From positions 49,766,286 through 49,830,285 of the forward strand of contig OY747702.1 in assembly GCA_963556495.2 (NCBI GenBank): a stretch of 64,000 nt of DNA. Reading direction: 5' to 3'. The DNA comes from Valencia hispanica (lineage: Eukaryota; Chordata; Actinopteri; Cyprinodontiformes; Valenciidae). Position numbers and translations under genes: made by a program. Numbering within the stretch: position 1 is the first letter of the stretch; each line of letters starts with the position of its first letter. This document shows, piece after piece, positions 1-14,529 of this stretch. The notes beneath the pieces are model-generated. The model was not told where the DNA came from. It saw only the letters and a program-made list of their open reading frames with translations, and ran no database searches.

Positions 1-429
1 CAACTCTGTTAGTAACACAAACATGTACAGAATCATCTTATCTAACTTTGTTTGTCATATATCACCCTATATGAGAAACTTGTCTCTCTTTCTCTGATTC
101 ATCTTACCCTCAATGTGTTGTCACAGTCTATCTCCCTGTCTATGTTTGGAAGACTAAAGAAGCAGCAGTTCAGTGACCTTCAACTGCCGGGACTCACATT
201 CATCTGCTTGTCCGCTGTGCATGTCTCTATTTCTGGCAGCCACCTTATTCTTAGTCCTACCTCCCATTACTGGTTATTAACCAAAGCAGGCATGCACAAA
301 TTGTGCAATGTTTTCTTGCTGTTTTATCAATTAAAATTAAGAAGGGAAATAAGTTCAAAAAAGGGCATGTGATGAGGTAGCTTTATAATTCTGATACAGA
401 ACCTAAAGCTCTCTGTGATCAGGAAAGCC

Positions 430-766
430 ACTATTATCACAGAGGTTTCCTCTCATCCCCTACATCATTCGTTCAGTCTTCTCCCATCAGGCAGGAGATA
501 AAAAGTCCCACTGGCCAAAATAAAACAGTCTATACAAAAATAATTAATTCCAACTGCAATCACAGCCCTTAAAAGGAAAGGAATTTGTATTATTTTATAA
601 ACGGTCTTTTTAAGTATCAATGTGTGTGATTTTAGTTCAGGTATATGTGATCCTAGGTCTTTTACTGTTTGTATGTATGTGTGTGTAAAGATGATGTGGA
701 GCCCTGCTGAAGATGAATTTCTGTAACCCTTCAGCGTCAGACAATAAAGTTTTCTATTCTATTCTA
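430..766 (+). mobile_element. Rex1-like LINE, 3' end fragment
   Basis: Remnant of the C-terminus and 3' tail of a Rex1/CR1-type non-LTR retrotransposon. Near 445-500 the + strand reads approximately SSHPLHHSFSLLPSGRR followed by a stop. The LLPSGRR block is common near the C-terminus of this LINE group. The fragment ends with an AATAAA-like signal at 741-746 and a short TCTAT-type tandem tail, which fits target-primed reverse transcription. It is 5'-truncated and has no open frame. It lies in intron 3 of glra1 in the sense orientation. Confidence 0.6.
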
Positions 767-4344
<3,578 letters not shown>

Positions 4345-4590
4345 CCATACCGATTTATTTATAGAGCACTTTTAGCACAGCATTACAACTGACCAAAGTG
4401 CTGTAGAGTGGCAAATACAGAAAGGAAAAAGAAAAATGAGAATAAAAAATGGATAACAATTAGCTAAAATAAAGCCACCAATAAAATAGGGCAGTTAAAA
4501 TTGATACAAGAACAAAGTGAGAGAGAACCATAAATAAATAGATAAAAAGTTATTCTCCTAAAATATGCCAAGCACTGAATAAATAAAAAA
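4345..4590 (-). repeat. Probable LINE 3'-end remnant, antisense
   Basis: The stretch beginning with tttatttatagagcactttt and continuing to caaagtgctgtag has the layout of the reverse complement of a fish LINE 3' end, where a 'table' of cell-like phrases ending ...gctttataaataaa is usual. It is followed by an A-rich tract with many AATAAA-like words. There is no protein-level match. The class is inferred only from this 3'-end pattern. Confidence 0.4.
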
Positions 4591-6064
4591 GATGGCTGCT
4601 TAAAAGTGATATTTTAGGGATTTAGGGATAAATAATTTTGCCCACATCAGAAATATTCAGTATTAATGCTTAGTTTAGCTTTCCTTTTTCCAAACATAAT
4701 CTCTGTGGGTTTGTGGTTCCTAGCTCCCAGTGTTCAGTTCTCCACTTTTCCTGCCAAAATCTGCTTTATTCCCAAATCAGCTTTGTTTTTGTCTTTTTTT
4801 GCTTTATTAGCTGTGGCCTATTTGCATCTTAATTTGAGAAATTTAAATCCAGTACACTTTTAGGAATATGGGAATGGGTATTATAAATTTAAAATATTTA
4901 TTAATATTCTGGCTTTTTATTAGCAGTTTAAAGAGCTTCATTTTGTTTGAAAATTATCTGAGAAACCTCTGGATTTTCTTTTTTAGATCTCTGAATGAAC
5001 AAGGAACATTGACAGAAAGCAAGAAATCTAATGCTCCTGTAATAATTTAATCAAGAGTGATTGAAAAATGGTTTGATCTCCTGGGAGAGATGGTTTTTAC
5101 GGGAACTTTTTCTTTTTTGGCTTCTTTCTCTCTCCTCGTTTTCCATGTGATGTCCTGTCTGAGCCTCTGAGAATTACACCCTCCTTCAGCCAACAAACCT
5201 TTCAGCCTGTCGGTGTTTCCTCCTTGTTGCTTTTACTTCAGCTGCTCGGGGCGGATGAAAAAGCACAGCAGCAGCTGTGGTAATCTACTCAGTCCTGTTA
5301 GTATTCCAGCGGTGCCTCTGATCCGTTATCAACCTCGGCTTTCACCTTTGTGTCCAGCAGGAGCAACAGGAAGATTGGTTCTTTATAAATATCGTCAGAG
5401 CTCAGAGACACCCTGCGCTCCTCCTCTGCGCCTCTCATTTTTAAACTTGACATCATCAGAATGAGCCTCTCTGTTGATCAGCTTCATCTCATAGGTGACG
5501 AGGCAGCTTGGGATATTAAACCCTCCTGCGGGGGTGGGTGAATGTTGTTTACTCTGTTTTTGATGCTTATCGTTCCAGAGAAGTGTGCAACGATGCTGCT
5601 TTCTCTGCTGAGATGAAAGTGAACCCTCTGAGATTGGATGACCAGGTTTAGATGCAGCCGCTGAGCTGATACGTTGTTCAAGTTGTGCAAGTCATGTGCA
5701 GAATCAAAAGGGAAAATGTATGATTGTTCAGGTATTTGACTTCTGAGATCAAATGGATTGTTTGTTTTGGACTAACAGCCCCCAAGTTTACCCGATATTT
5801 TCTCTAAAAGCAGAAAGTAATGTAGAAAAGAAAACACAACCTTCTCTATCAGACCTGCTTTGGCTATTCCATATCCATCCTTACTGCCGGAAAACCAATC
5901 TGAGACATGCCGTGAAGAAAAAGTAGCATAAACATAAATTTTTTCTGACCGTTCTATAAGCTGTTAGGGTTCAGCTTAACTTGTGCAAAAATTGCATTTT
6001 TTTCCCTCCATGACAAACTGACCTCTGCAAGGGAAAGCAGGAAATTGTTTTCTATGATAAGAGC
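4591..6064 (+). other. glra1: glra1 intron 4, no recognisable feature
   Basis: Non-coding. The open frames at 4666-4863, 4868-5050 and 5213-5464 lack domains and conserved motifs and are taken as chance frames. The stretch at ~5150-5700 is less AT-rich than its neighbours, but I see no splice-flanked exon or repeat in it. Confidence 0.5.
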
Positions 6065-6491
6065 CTCCTCATCCTTCCCCCCACACTGGTGGACACCAGC
6101 GGCAAGGGATGCTGTCAAGCTGAAGAAGGAGTCCTATCGGGTCCTTTTGGCTGGTGTGACCCCTGAAGCAGCTGATAGGTACCAGGAGGCAGAGTGGAGT
6201 ATGGCTCGGATCGTTGCTGAGGCAAAAACGTGGGCGTGGGAGGAGTTCAGTGAGGCTGTGGAGAACGACTTCCGTACGGCTTTGAGGCGATTCTGCTCCA
6301 CCCGGCGCTGTCACCAATTCTGTTTACAGTAGGGATGGTGTGCTGCTGACCTCAACGGTGGACTGAATACTTTGAAGACCTCCTCTATCCCACTGGCACG
6401 CCTTCCAATCTGGAAGCGGAGTCTAAGGACTTTGGGGCTCTCCAATCTCTAGTGCTGAGGTTACCAAGGTGGTTAAAAAGCTCTTGGAGAA
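6065..6491 (+). pseudogene. Rex3 (RTE-clade) LINE, 5' fragment before nested insertion
   Basis: 5'-truncated start of a dead Rex3-type retrotransposon. The frame at 6045-6332 reads PHWWTPAARDAVKLKKESYR and continues through EAADRYQEAEWSMARIVAEAKTWAWEEF, the linker between endonuclease and reverse transcriptase in this family. It then breaks by frameshift and stop at about 6300-6335. The text up to GAEVTKVVKKLLE-like codons at ~6450-6490 joins logically to GGKAPGVDEIR at 8246 on the far side of the inserted L2 and Tc1 sequences. Sense orientation in glra1 intron 4. Confidence 0.85.
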
Positions 6492-6521
6492 TAAAGAATA
6501 GACTTTAAATTACTTTTACTA

Positions 6522-6938
6522 CACTCAACAAAAATATAAACGCAACACCTTTGTTTCTGCTCCCATTTTTCATGAGATGGACTTAAAGATCTAAAATTCA
6601 TTCCAGATACACAATATTACCATTTCTCTCAAACATTGTTCACAAATCAGTCTAAATGTGTGATAGTGAGCACTTCTGCTTTGCTGAGATAATCCATCCC
6701 ACCTCACAGGTGTGCCACATCAAGATGCTGATCTGACATCATGATTAGTGCACAGGTGTACCTTATACTGCCCACAATAAAAGGCCACCCTGGAATGTGC
6801 AGTTTTGTCTCACAGCAAAATGCCACAGATGCCACAAGCATTGAGGGAGCGTGCAATTGGCATGCTGACAGCAGGAATGTCAACCAGATCTGTTGCTCGT
6901 GCATTGAATGTTCATTTCTCCACCATAAGCCGTCTCCA
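6522..6938. repeat. Left 417-bp inverted-repeat arm of the Tc1 derivative
   Basis: Inverted partner of 7360-7776. Reading both arms base by base I find one mismatch, near 6582-6586 (ttaaagatct against tttaagatct), and no length difference. The arm contains the terminal repeat, the 5' UTR and the transposase start codon (ATG at 6820) with codons up to the residues TISRL. Confidence 0.93.
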
Positions 6939-7478
6939 CAACATTGACATCAGCAAAGCGCTCACCCACACGACGCCACACACGCTGTCTGCCATCTGCC
7001 CTGAACAATGTAAACCGAGATTCATCCGTGAAGAGAACACATCTCTCCAACGTGCCAGACGCCATCGAATGTGAGCATTTGCCCACTCAAGTCTGTCACG
7101 GCGACGAGCTGGAGTCAGGTCAAGACCCCGATGAGGACGACGAGCATGCAGTTGAGCTTTCCTGAGACGGTTTCTGACAGTTTGTGCAGAAATTGTTTGG
7201 TTATGCAAACCAATTGTTTCAGCAGCTGTCTGAGTGGCTGGTCTCAGACGATCTTGGAGGTGAACCTGCTGGATGTGGAGGTCCTGGGCTGGTGTGGTTA
7301 CACGTGGTGTGCGGTTGTGAGGCCGGTTGGATGTACTGCCATATTCTCTGAAACGCCTTTGGAGACGGCTTATGGTGGAGAAATGAACATTCAATGCACG
7401 AGCAACAGATCTGGTTGACATTCCTGCTGTCAGCATGCCAATTGCACGCTCCCTCAATGCTTGTGGCATCTGTGGCAT
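6939..7478 (-). pseudogene. Truncated, frameshifted Tc1-like transposase
   Basis: Minus-strand frame from ATG at 7478: MPQMPQALRERAIGMLTAGM, then STRSVARALNVHFSTISRLQRRF. This is the first of two helix-turn-helix units of the paired-like DNA-binding domain. It continues with NRPHNRTPRVTT (the GRPR-like linker region), TISAQTVRNRLRKAQLHARRPHRG, and the start of the catalytic domain. Near 7060 the frame shifts: the neighbouring frame carries VLFTDESRFTLF, which holds the first aspartate of the DDE/D triad. The sequence ends at the palindrome junction, so the second and third catalytic residues are missing. Normal length for the family is about 340 residues, and under 180 remain. Confidence 0.9.
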
Positions 7479-7776
7479 TTTGCTGTGAGACAAAACTGCA
7501 CATTCCAGGGTGGCCTTTTATTGTGGGCAGTATAAGGTACACCTGTGCACTAATCATGATGTCAGATCAGCATCTTGATGTGGCACACCTGTGAGGTGGG
7601 ATGGATTATCTCAGCAAAGCAGAAGTGCTCACTATCACACATTTAGACTGATTTGTGAACAATGTTTGAGAGAAATGGTAATATTGTGTATCTGGAATGA
7701 ATTTTAGATCTTAAAGTCCATCTCATGAAAAATGGGAGCAGAAACAAAGGTGTTGCGTTTATATTTTTGTTGAGTG
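7360..7776. repeat. Right 417-bp inverted-repeat arm of the Tc1 derivative
   Basis: Inverted partner of 6522-6938. In this arm the transposase frame (minus strand, ATG at 7476-7478) runs on into the central segment. It is therefore the arm in original context, and the left one is the added copy. Confidence 0.93.
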
Positions 7777-8240
7777 TGGTTTATAAATCATTGAATGGCC
7801 TGGCGCCAAAGTATTTTGAGGATCTACTGTCAACATACCAACCCCCTAGACCACTCAGGCCCTCTAATTCCAGTTTACTCAACATCCCTAGAATTAGAAT
7901 CAAACATGGAGAAGCAGCTTTCGGTTTCTATGCTCCTCTAATATGGAACAAACTTCCAGACAACTGCAAAGCTGCTGAAACACTGAATTATTTTAAATCA
8001 CTGCTAAAAAAACCCATCTGTTTAGAGTAATGAGTAATGTTTTCATGTATCACATGTTCTGTGTGCTTCATGCTTTATTGCTGTTTTTACTTCATCCTAA
8101 ATCGATGTAATGTTTTTTAAGTCCCATATGGTTTGTCTGTTTTTTTTGTTTTTTTTTTATTTATCCCCTAATCATGTAAAGCACCTTGAATTACCTTGTT
8201 GTTGAAAGTTTGCTATACAAATAAAATTGCCTTGCCTTGT

Positions 8241-9719
8241 CTCGGTGGCAAGGCCCCGGGGGTGGATGAGATTCGCGTTAAGGCTCTGGATGTTGTGGAG
8301 CTGTGTTGGTTAATGCGGCTCTGCAATATTTCTTGGACATCTGGGGCAGTTCTCTTGGACTGGCAGACCGGGGTGGTGGTCCCCCTATTTTAAAAGGGGA
8401 CCACAAAGAGTTTTCCAACTATAGGGGAATCACACTTCTGAGCCTTCCTGGTAAGGTATGATCGGGGTTTCTGGAGAGGAGGGTCATCCGGATAGTTGAA
8501 CCTCGGTTGTAGGAGGAACAATGCGGTTTTCATCCAGGCCGTGGAACACTGGACCAGCTCCACACCCTCAGCAAGATCCTGGAGGGTGCATGGGAGTTCG
8601 CCAAACCGGTCTACATGTGCTTTGTTGACTTGGAGAAGGTGTTTGACTATGTCCCTCAGGGATGCCTGTGGGGGGTACTCCAGGAGTATGGGATATCAGG
8701 CCCCTTGATATGGGCGGTTAGGTCCCTGTACAACTGGTATCAGAGCTTGATTCACATTGCCGGCAGTAAGTCGGGCTCATTTCCAGTGAGGGTTGTACTC
8801 CATCAAGGCTGTTCATAACTTTTATGGACAGAATTTCCAGGCACAGCCAAGCTGTTGAGGGGATCCGTTTTAATGGCCTAAGGATCGGGTCCCTGCTTTT
8901 TGAAGATGATGTGGTACTCTTGGCTTTATCAGAACGTGATGTACAGCTTTTGCTGGAGCAGTTCGCAGCTGAGTGTGAAGCCGCTGGGATGAGAATCAAC
9001 ACCTCCAAATCTGGGGCCATGTTCTTGAGCTGGAAAATGGAAGAGTGCCTACTCCTGGTTGAGGATGAGGTCCTTCCCCAAGTTTCTCAAGTTTAAGTAT
9101 CTGGGGATCTTGTTCAGGAATGAGGGAAAAATGGAACGGAAGATTGATAAGCAGATTGGTAGGCGTCTGCAGGGATGCGAGTGCTGTACCGGTCAGTCGT
9201 GGGGAATAAATTTACCATTCGATCTACGTTCCTACCCTCATCTATGGGCACAAGCTCTGGGTAGTGACCAAAAGAATGAGATAATGGATACAAGCAGCTG
9301 AAATGACTTTCCTCCGCAGGGTGTCTGGGCTCTCCCTTAGAGATAGGGGGAGATACTCGGTCATCCGGGAGGGGCTCAGAGTAGAGCCGCTGCTCCTCCA
9401 CATCGAGAGGAGTCAGTTGATGTAGAGTTGGTGCATCTGGTTAAGATGCCTCCTGGTGAGGTGTTCCAGGCATGTCCCACCGAGAGGAGACCCAGGGGAA
9501 GACCCAGGACACGTGGAGAGACTATGCTTCTCCGCTGGCCTGGGAACGCCTTGGGATTCCTTCTGAGGAGCTGGAACAAGTGGCTGGAGAGAGGGAAGTC
9601 TGGGTCTCTCTGCTTAAGCTACTGCCCCTTTGACCCAACCTCGGTTAAGCAGAAGAAAATGGATGGATGGATGGATGGATGGATGGATGGATGGATGGAT
9701 GGATGGATGGATGGATGGA
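8241..9719 (+). pseudogene. Rex3 (RTE-clade) LINE, reverse transcriptase and 3' end, degraded
   Basis: Continuation of the Rex3 copy begun at 6065. In order: GGKAPGVDEIRVKALDVVEL (8246-), then WQTGVVVPLF, a block conserved in Rex3 (8359-8390); CFVDLEKVFDYVPQG, reverse transcriptase motif A (8615-8660); LHQGCS, motif B (8798-8815); LLFEDDVVLLALSERD, motif C with the usual FADD changed to FEDD (8899-8940); KYLGILFRNEGKMERKID (9096-); and [19 protein letters not shown] near the C-terminus (9455-). At least four frameshifts or stops separate these blocks, so no full protein can be made. The 3' end ...aagcagaagaaaatggatgg runs into the GATG-type repeat tail characteristic of Rex3. Confidence 0.9.
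9661..9719 (+). repeat. (GGAT)n microsatellite, Rex3 tail
   Basis: About 15 units of GGAT directly follow the end of the Rex3 body. This is the normal tandem tail of that retrotransposon rather than an independent microsatellite. Confidence 0.95.
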
Positions 9720-10542
9720 GCGTCCTCATCCGCCCGCCAACTCCACCTTCCACCTCACCTCTTTACTTCATCTGCTGACTTTGTGTCGGTCCTTTCTCTA
9801 ACAAAAGAAGGATTAAAATCGGGACTAATGTGGAACCCATTTTCTACAAATAAAAGTCTAAAGTTTCAGTCATCCTATCTCTTGTTTTGAAAATCCCTTA
9901 ATGCACAGTTAACCCTAGCACAATTCATTAACTTGACAAATAACCAATATTTATGCAATTATAAGTTATATAATCATTAATTTAAAACTTTTAGCTTTTT
10001 GAACTGTGCTTCTTTAGCCACAATCAAGGCCAACTTCTGTATAAAACTTGAATAAATACATCTGTTTTGGGCTATTTTTCAACGGTTGTGATGAACAAGA
10101 GAGGACCCACAGGATCAGAGGTCTATCGCCTTAAAAGCAGTGTAGTATTAAAAAAAAGAGCACATACTTCGTCGACATTAGGCAGTTATGTGTTGTAATC
10201 AGCAGATAGGAAACCACTGAGATGAACGTCTTTTGCACAAAGTGGGACATCTGTGCTTGCTACATCATGTGAGTAAAACATACTCAGCATACTGTCAAGG
10301 ATTTGTAAGGATGTGCAGACACGGCAGAGTTTATCTGGTACATCAGCTGGACAGAATGAGAGTGTCGTCGCAGCGGGTGTCCGGTCAGAGAGAAACAGAA
10401 AGACTGAAAACAAGGAGTCAACTCAGCTTTTCCTAACTGTCACAGACTCATGATGGCTAAGTCTCTACAAACATAAAATGGACCTGGAAGTTTATGTCTG
10501 TTTACCAGTTTATGTTAACGTTCCAATCAGGATTGGAAATGA
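9720..10542 (+). other. glra1: glra1 intron 4, unidentified sequence
   Basis: Non-coding. A minus-strand open frame at 10186-10413 (75 codons, several cysteines) has no domain that I recognise. It could belong to the same unknown element as the fold-back repeat that starts at 10543, but nothing in the sequence proves this. Confidence 0.45.
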
Positions 10543-11028
10543 ATGAGGTTAGGGTCGGGACAAGACCAAAGTAGTAACAGTAATGGAATCGATCCTGCCA
10601 GCAGCTCAATCTGCAGAGATGTTTTGCCCGTTTTGCGGAATCAATTTTCAAGTTTTAGGGACATTTTGTGGTGATTGTGGACATAGTTTGGACTTTGAGA
10701 AGGGAGAAGGAGAAGAGGTCGGTTTTATGGACTGCCTCGTAAAGTATTTAAACGAAGGCCACTGATACAGTGTGATTGTCGACATGATGGAACGGCTTCA
10801 CAGTGTCCGCCTGTCTTTGTGGACCGTGAAAACGAAATAAAATAATGCCGGATTCTCAGAAAAAACTATTAATTTGAAGTAGATATTAGAAACGCCATCA
10901 GACCTGTTCCCCCATAAACTTGAAAATAGATTAGGAAAAACGGGCAAAACATCTCTGCAGATTGAGCTGCTGGCAGGATCGATTCCATTACTGTTACTAC
11001 TTTGGTCTTGTCCCGACCCTAACCTCAT
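10543..11028. mobile_element. Fold-back element with perfect 92-bp inverted arms
   Basis: The arm 10543-10634 (atgaggttagggtcgggaca...) is matched base for base by the reverse complement of 10937-11028, around a 302-bp spacer. Beyond the perfect arms the similarity continues inward in diverged form (about 30 more bases, for example ttttcaagttt). Both arms encode the same start, MESILPAAQSAEM, facing each other. The layout parallels the palindromic Tc1 derivative 3 kb upstream. No target duplication or transposase was identified, so the element class is unknown. Confidence 0.75.
10583..10765 (+). CDS. Small zinc-ribbon-like ORF in fold-back element (hypothetical)
   Basis: 60-codon open frame starting with ATG inside the left inverted arm. 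Residues 13-34 read MFCPFCGINFQVLGTFCGDCGH without gaps when split as MFCPFCGINFQ and VLGTFCGDCGH. The four cysteines (15, 18, 29, 32) are spaced C-x2-C-x10-C-x2-C, a zinc-ribbon arrangement. The rest (residues 35-60) is acidic and has no motif. The inverted copy on the minus strand starts with the same residues but loses the second, third and fourth cysteines. It is probably the first coding segment of an unidentified transposon protein, not a host gene. There is no evidence of expression. Confidence 0.35.
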   Translation: MESILPAAQSAEMFCPFCGINFQVLGTFCGDCGHSLDFEKGEGEEVGFMDCLVKYLNEGH

Positions 11029-11056
11029 CCCTGCAGTATCAATTCCAGGTCATGTC

Positions 11057-11336
11057 TTTGTAAATGTGTTTTGTTAAACTTGTAAAAGTGTTTCGGTAAG
11101 ACTGTAAATGTTTTCATTAAACTTGTAAATTTGTTTCGGTAAACTTGTAAATGTGTTTCGGTAAATTTGTAAATGTGTTTCGTAAACTTGCAAATGTGTT
11201 TCGGTAAATTTGTAAAAGTGTTTTGGTAAACTTGTATATGTGTTTCGGTAAGATTGTAAATGTGTTATGGTGAATTTGTAAAAGTGTTTTGGTAAACTTG
11301 TAAATGTGTTTCGGTAAATTTGTAAAAGTGTTTCAG
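11057..11336 (+). repeat. 21-22 bp minisatellite, about 13 units
   Basis: Tandem units close to ttgtaaatgtgtttcggtaaa repeat about 13 times with point changes and one- or two-base length differences. Two unit types partly alternate (…aaatgtg… and …aaaagtg…, ending taaac or taaat). The array starts about 30 bases after the fold-back element. It has no spacers and is not a CRISPR. Confidence 0.9.
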
Positions 11337-12497
11337 GTTAATGTAATTTTGTTTCTCACTTCCCGGCCACCGTACTTACGTTCGTTTATGTATCTTAAAA
11401 AATAATTTAGGGAACTACCAGGTTACTTTGGGAAGCTTGTCCACAACTTACATGTTATTTTCTGGGCTTCCTCTAAAGCTACAGTTCAATTCTATAAAAG
11501 TAACATACAGATAGGTTCTATAAAAATAACCAATGCTTACAGAACCTGCAGAATTTAAGGGTCACCACTAAAACCTAAAAGAACGTTCAGGTTATTTTCT
11601 AGGGATGACAGACACAGGTTACTCAAACTATCCTGGAATTTACAGGCTACTCCTCAGAACTTGTCGGGTTGTTTTCCAGAATTTATACAGTATAAAAAAA
11701 GTGAGTTTTAAACGAGTTTTAAAGGTTGTAATGGAAGGGGCGAGGCAGATTTGGAGGGGCAGCACATTCCACAGCCTGGGCGCAAAAACTGAGAATGCTT
11801 TATCACCGCGTGACTTACAGCGAGATCTCTGGAAATTGTTGTTTACTTTTTGATCTTACAATTTAGCCTCTGTATTTCACAGGTTGTTTTCCAGGCGTTC
11901 CTAGGTGCTTCTAGGTTCAACAAATAATTAGCTGAAATGTCTTTTTATTTTCTCAATTACATTGATTTAATTTTGGAGGATTTTCCGATGTATTTATCTG
12001 TAAAGAGAATTCATATCAAAGTAGAACATATATTAGCACCCTGGCTATATTTCTACCTGGGCTTCTTTCATAGAACCCAGTAGAAATTTCTTTTCAGGAA
12101 TTAGGGTAATGACCTATCAGAGTGGAACTCTTGATTTTAAGTCATTAAACTAAATGAATCAATTTTTGGTGGGTTTTTTTTTTTTACAAATGAACATCAT
12201 CCATTTGACTAATGCAATTACATTATTTAAATACTCATGTGGGTGCAGTATTTTGTATAACAACAATTGTATGGTTCATTTTACAATTTTTTTCATTTTT
12301 TTTAATGCTCAAATTGCTTATTTTAAACTAGGCTCTATGTAATTGGTCTAAATGTCTGCAAAAAAATTTAATATGGCTGTTTGTTTTTTAAATACCTTAA
12401 ATTAATGTGGTGGTATTTTCCTTATAGGATGAGGAAAAAAGACAAATCTTCGATACTTTTTCACACCTAATCTGTATGCGTTTGTTTCTGTGTGCAG
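11337..12497 (+). other. glra1: glra1 intron 4, distal part
   Basis: Non-coding up to the acceptor tgtgtgcag at 12497. The stretch 11690-11850, with the phrase agcacattccacagcctggg, resembles the antisense of LINE C-terminal regions seen elsewhere in fish, but too little is left to assign it. The rest is AT-rich without recognised features. Confidence 0.5.
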
Positions 12498-12580
12498 AAT
12501 AACTTTGATCCTTGCCTGTCCGATGGATCTGAAGAACTTCCCCATGGACGTCCAGACCTGCATCATGCAGCTGGAGAGCT
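12498..12580 (+). CDS. glra1: Glycine receptor alpha-1, exon 5 (Cys-loop)
   Basis: 83-nt exon, the usual length of GLRA exon 5. Its first base completes the arginine codon begun in exon 4, and it then reads [21 protein letters not shown] followed by IMQLES. The two cysteines separated by 13 residues ([15 protein letters not shown]) form the signature disulphide of Cys-loop receptors, which couples agonist binding to pore opening. The exon ends one base into the phenylalanine codon of loop B (ESFGY), so this ligand-contact residue (F159 in human mature numbering) is split by intron 5. The acceptor is gtgcag and the donor is gtgagt. Confidence 0.98.
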
Positions 12581-14021
<1,441 letters not shown>

Positions 14022-14304
14022 GCCTGCATTTGTATAGCACTTTTTTCAATGAAAGCCCTTTACACCCATTCATGCGCACATTCACTCACTGATAGTGGTA
14101 AGCTACATCGTAGCCACAGCTGCCCTGGGGCACACTGACAGAGGAGAGGCTTCCGTACACAGGCACCACCAGGCCCTCTGACTACCACCAGCAGGCAAGG
14201 CAGGTGAAGTGTCGTGCCCAAGGACACAACGACTGAGACAGACACAGCAGGGGTTCGATCCAGCAACCCGCTGGTTATGGGACGGACCTCCACCTCAGCC
14301 ACAT
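14022..14304 (-). mobile_element. tRNA-derived SINE (minus strand)
   Basis: On the minus strand the element starts gtggctgaggtggag, an A-box-like start. It continues with gggttgctggatcgaacccc, a good B-box, then ccttgggcacgacacttcac, and ends with a LINE-like tail gtaaagggctttcattg...gtgctatacaaatgcag. This is the head-body-tail plan of fish tRNA-derived SINEs with L2-related tails. The internal RNA polymerase III boxes are decayed but visible. It is not a functional tRNA gene because no cloverleaf with matching acceptor stem can be drawn. Confidence 0.75.
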
Positions 14305-14529
14305 TCGCTCCTCTAACTGGTTTGGGTCAGTGTCTCTCCAGGTCTTGTTAGTTGGACTGTGGCTTTGTTTTGTTTGAAAAAACATTGTAAATCCTGGAAA
14401 GTTATGGAGAAAGCTTTCAAAGATTCCAAGAAGGTTTGGATACTTGGAAGAAAAATGTAGGAAATAGCTGATTTAAAATTTTAATTTCCATCCAAATTGC
14501 ATCAAATGGAAACACAACTACGTGCACAG

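Larger units (their letters stand above)
6522..7776 (-). mobile_element. Palindromic (fold-back) Tc1-like transposon derivative
   Basis: The ends read CACTCAACAAAAATATAAAC on the left and its reverse complement on the right. A TA precedes the left end (6520-6521) and TG, probably a mutated TA, follows the right end. This is the terminus of a high-copy fish Tc1/mariner family. Instead of two short terminal repeats, the whole 417-bp 5' part of the element is present twice, inverted, around a 421-bp centre (6939-7359). The centre continues the transposase frame on the minus strand up to a GERFADVNVV-like motif, then joins directly to the inverted arm. The second half of the transposase and the original 3' end are absent, so the element cannot be autonomous. 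Confidence 0.93.
6492..8240 (+). mobile_element. L2-type LINE 3' fragment inserted in Rex3, itself split by a Tc1 derivative
   Basis: Two parts of one LINE 3' end, 6492-6521 and 7779-8240, flank the Tc1 derivative. The second part encodes YKSLNGLAPKYFEDLLSTYQ, then PRPLRPSNSSLLNIPRIRIKH, and ends ...KSLLKKPICLE with a stop at 8028. This is the conserved C-terminus of L2-group LINEs. The 3' tail ends aaattgccttgccttg, a short TTGCC-type tandem typical of the family. A second, uninterrupted copy of the same family lies at 24839-25505 on the other strand and shows the sequence expected across the Tc1 insertion point. 5'-truncated, not autonomous. Confidence 0.8.

Noticed and set aside
6045..9301. 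Host gene encoding a reverse-transcriptase-like protein
   Set aside because: Blocks match Rex3 and are broken by frameshifts, stops and two nested insertions. It is a dead retrotransposon.
11057..11336. Regularly spaced repeats that might suggest a CRISPR array
   Set aside because: Units are contiguous without unique spacers, and the genome is a vertebrate. This is a minisatellite.
14060..14302. 80-codon minus-strand frame, and a tRNA-like B-box in the same place
   Set aside because: Both are explained by a tRNA-derived SINE. No tRNA cloverleaf can be folded, and the frame has no motif.
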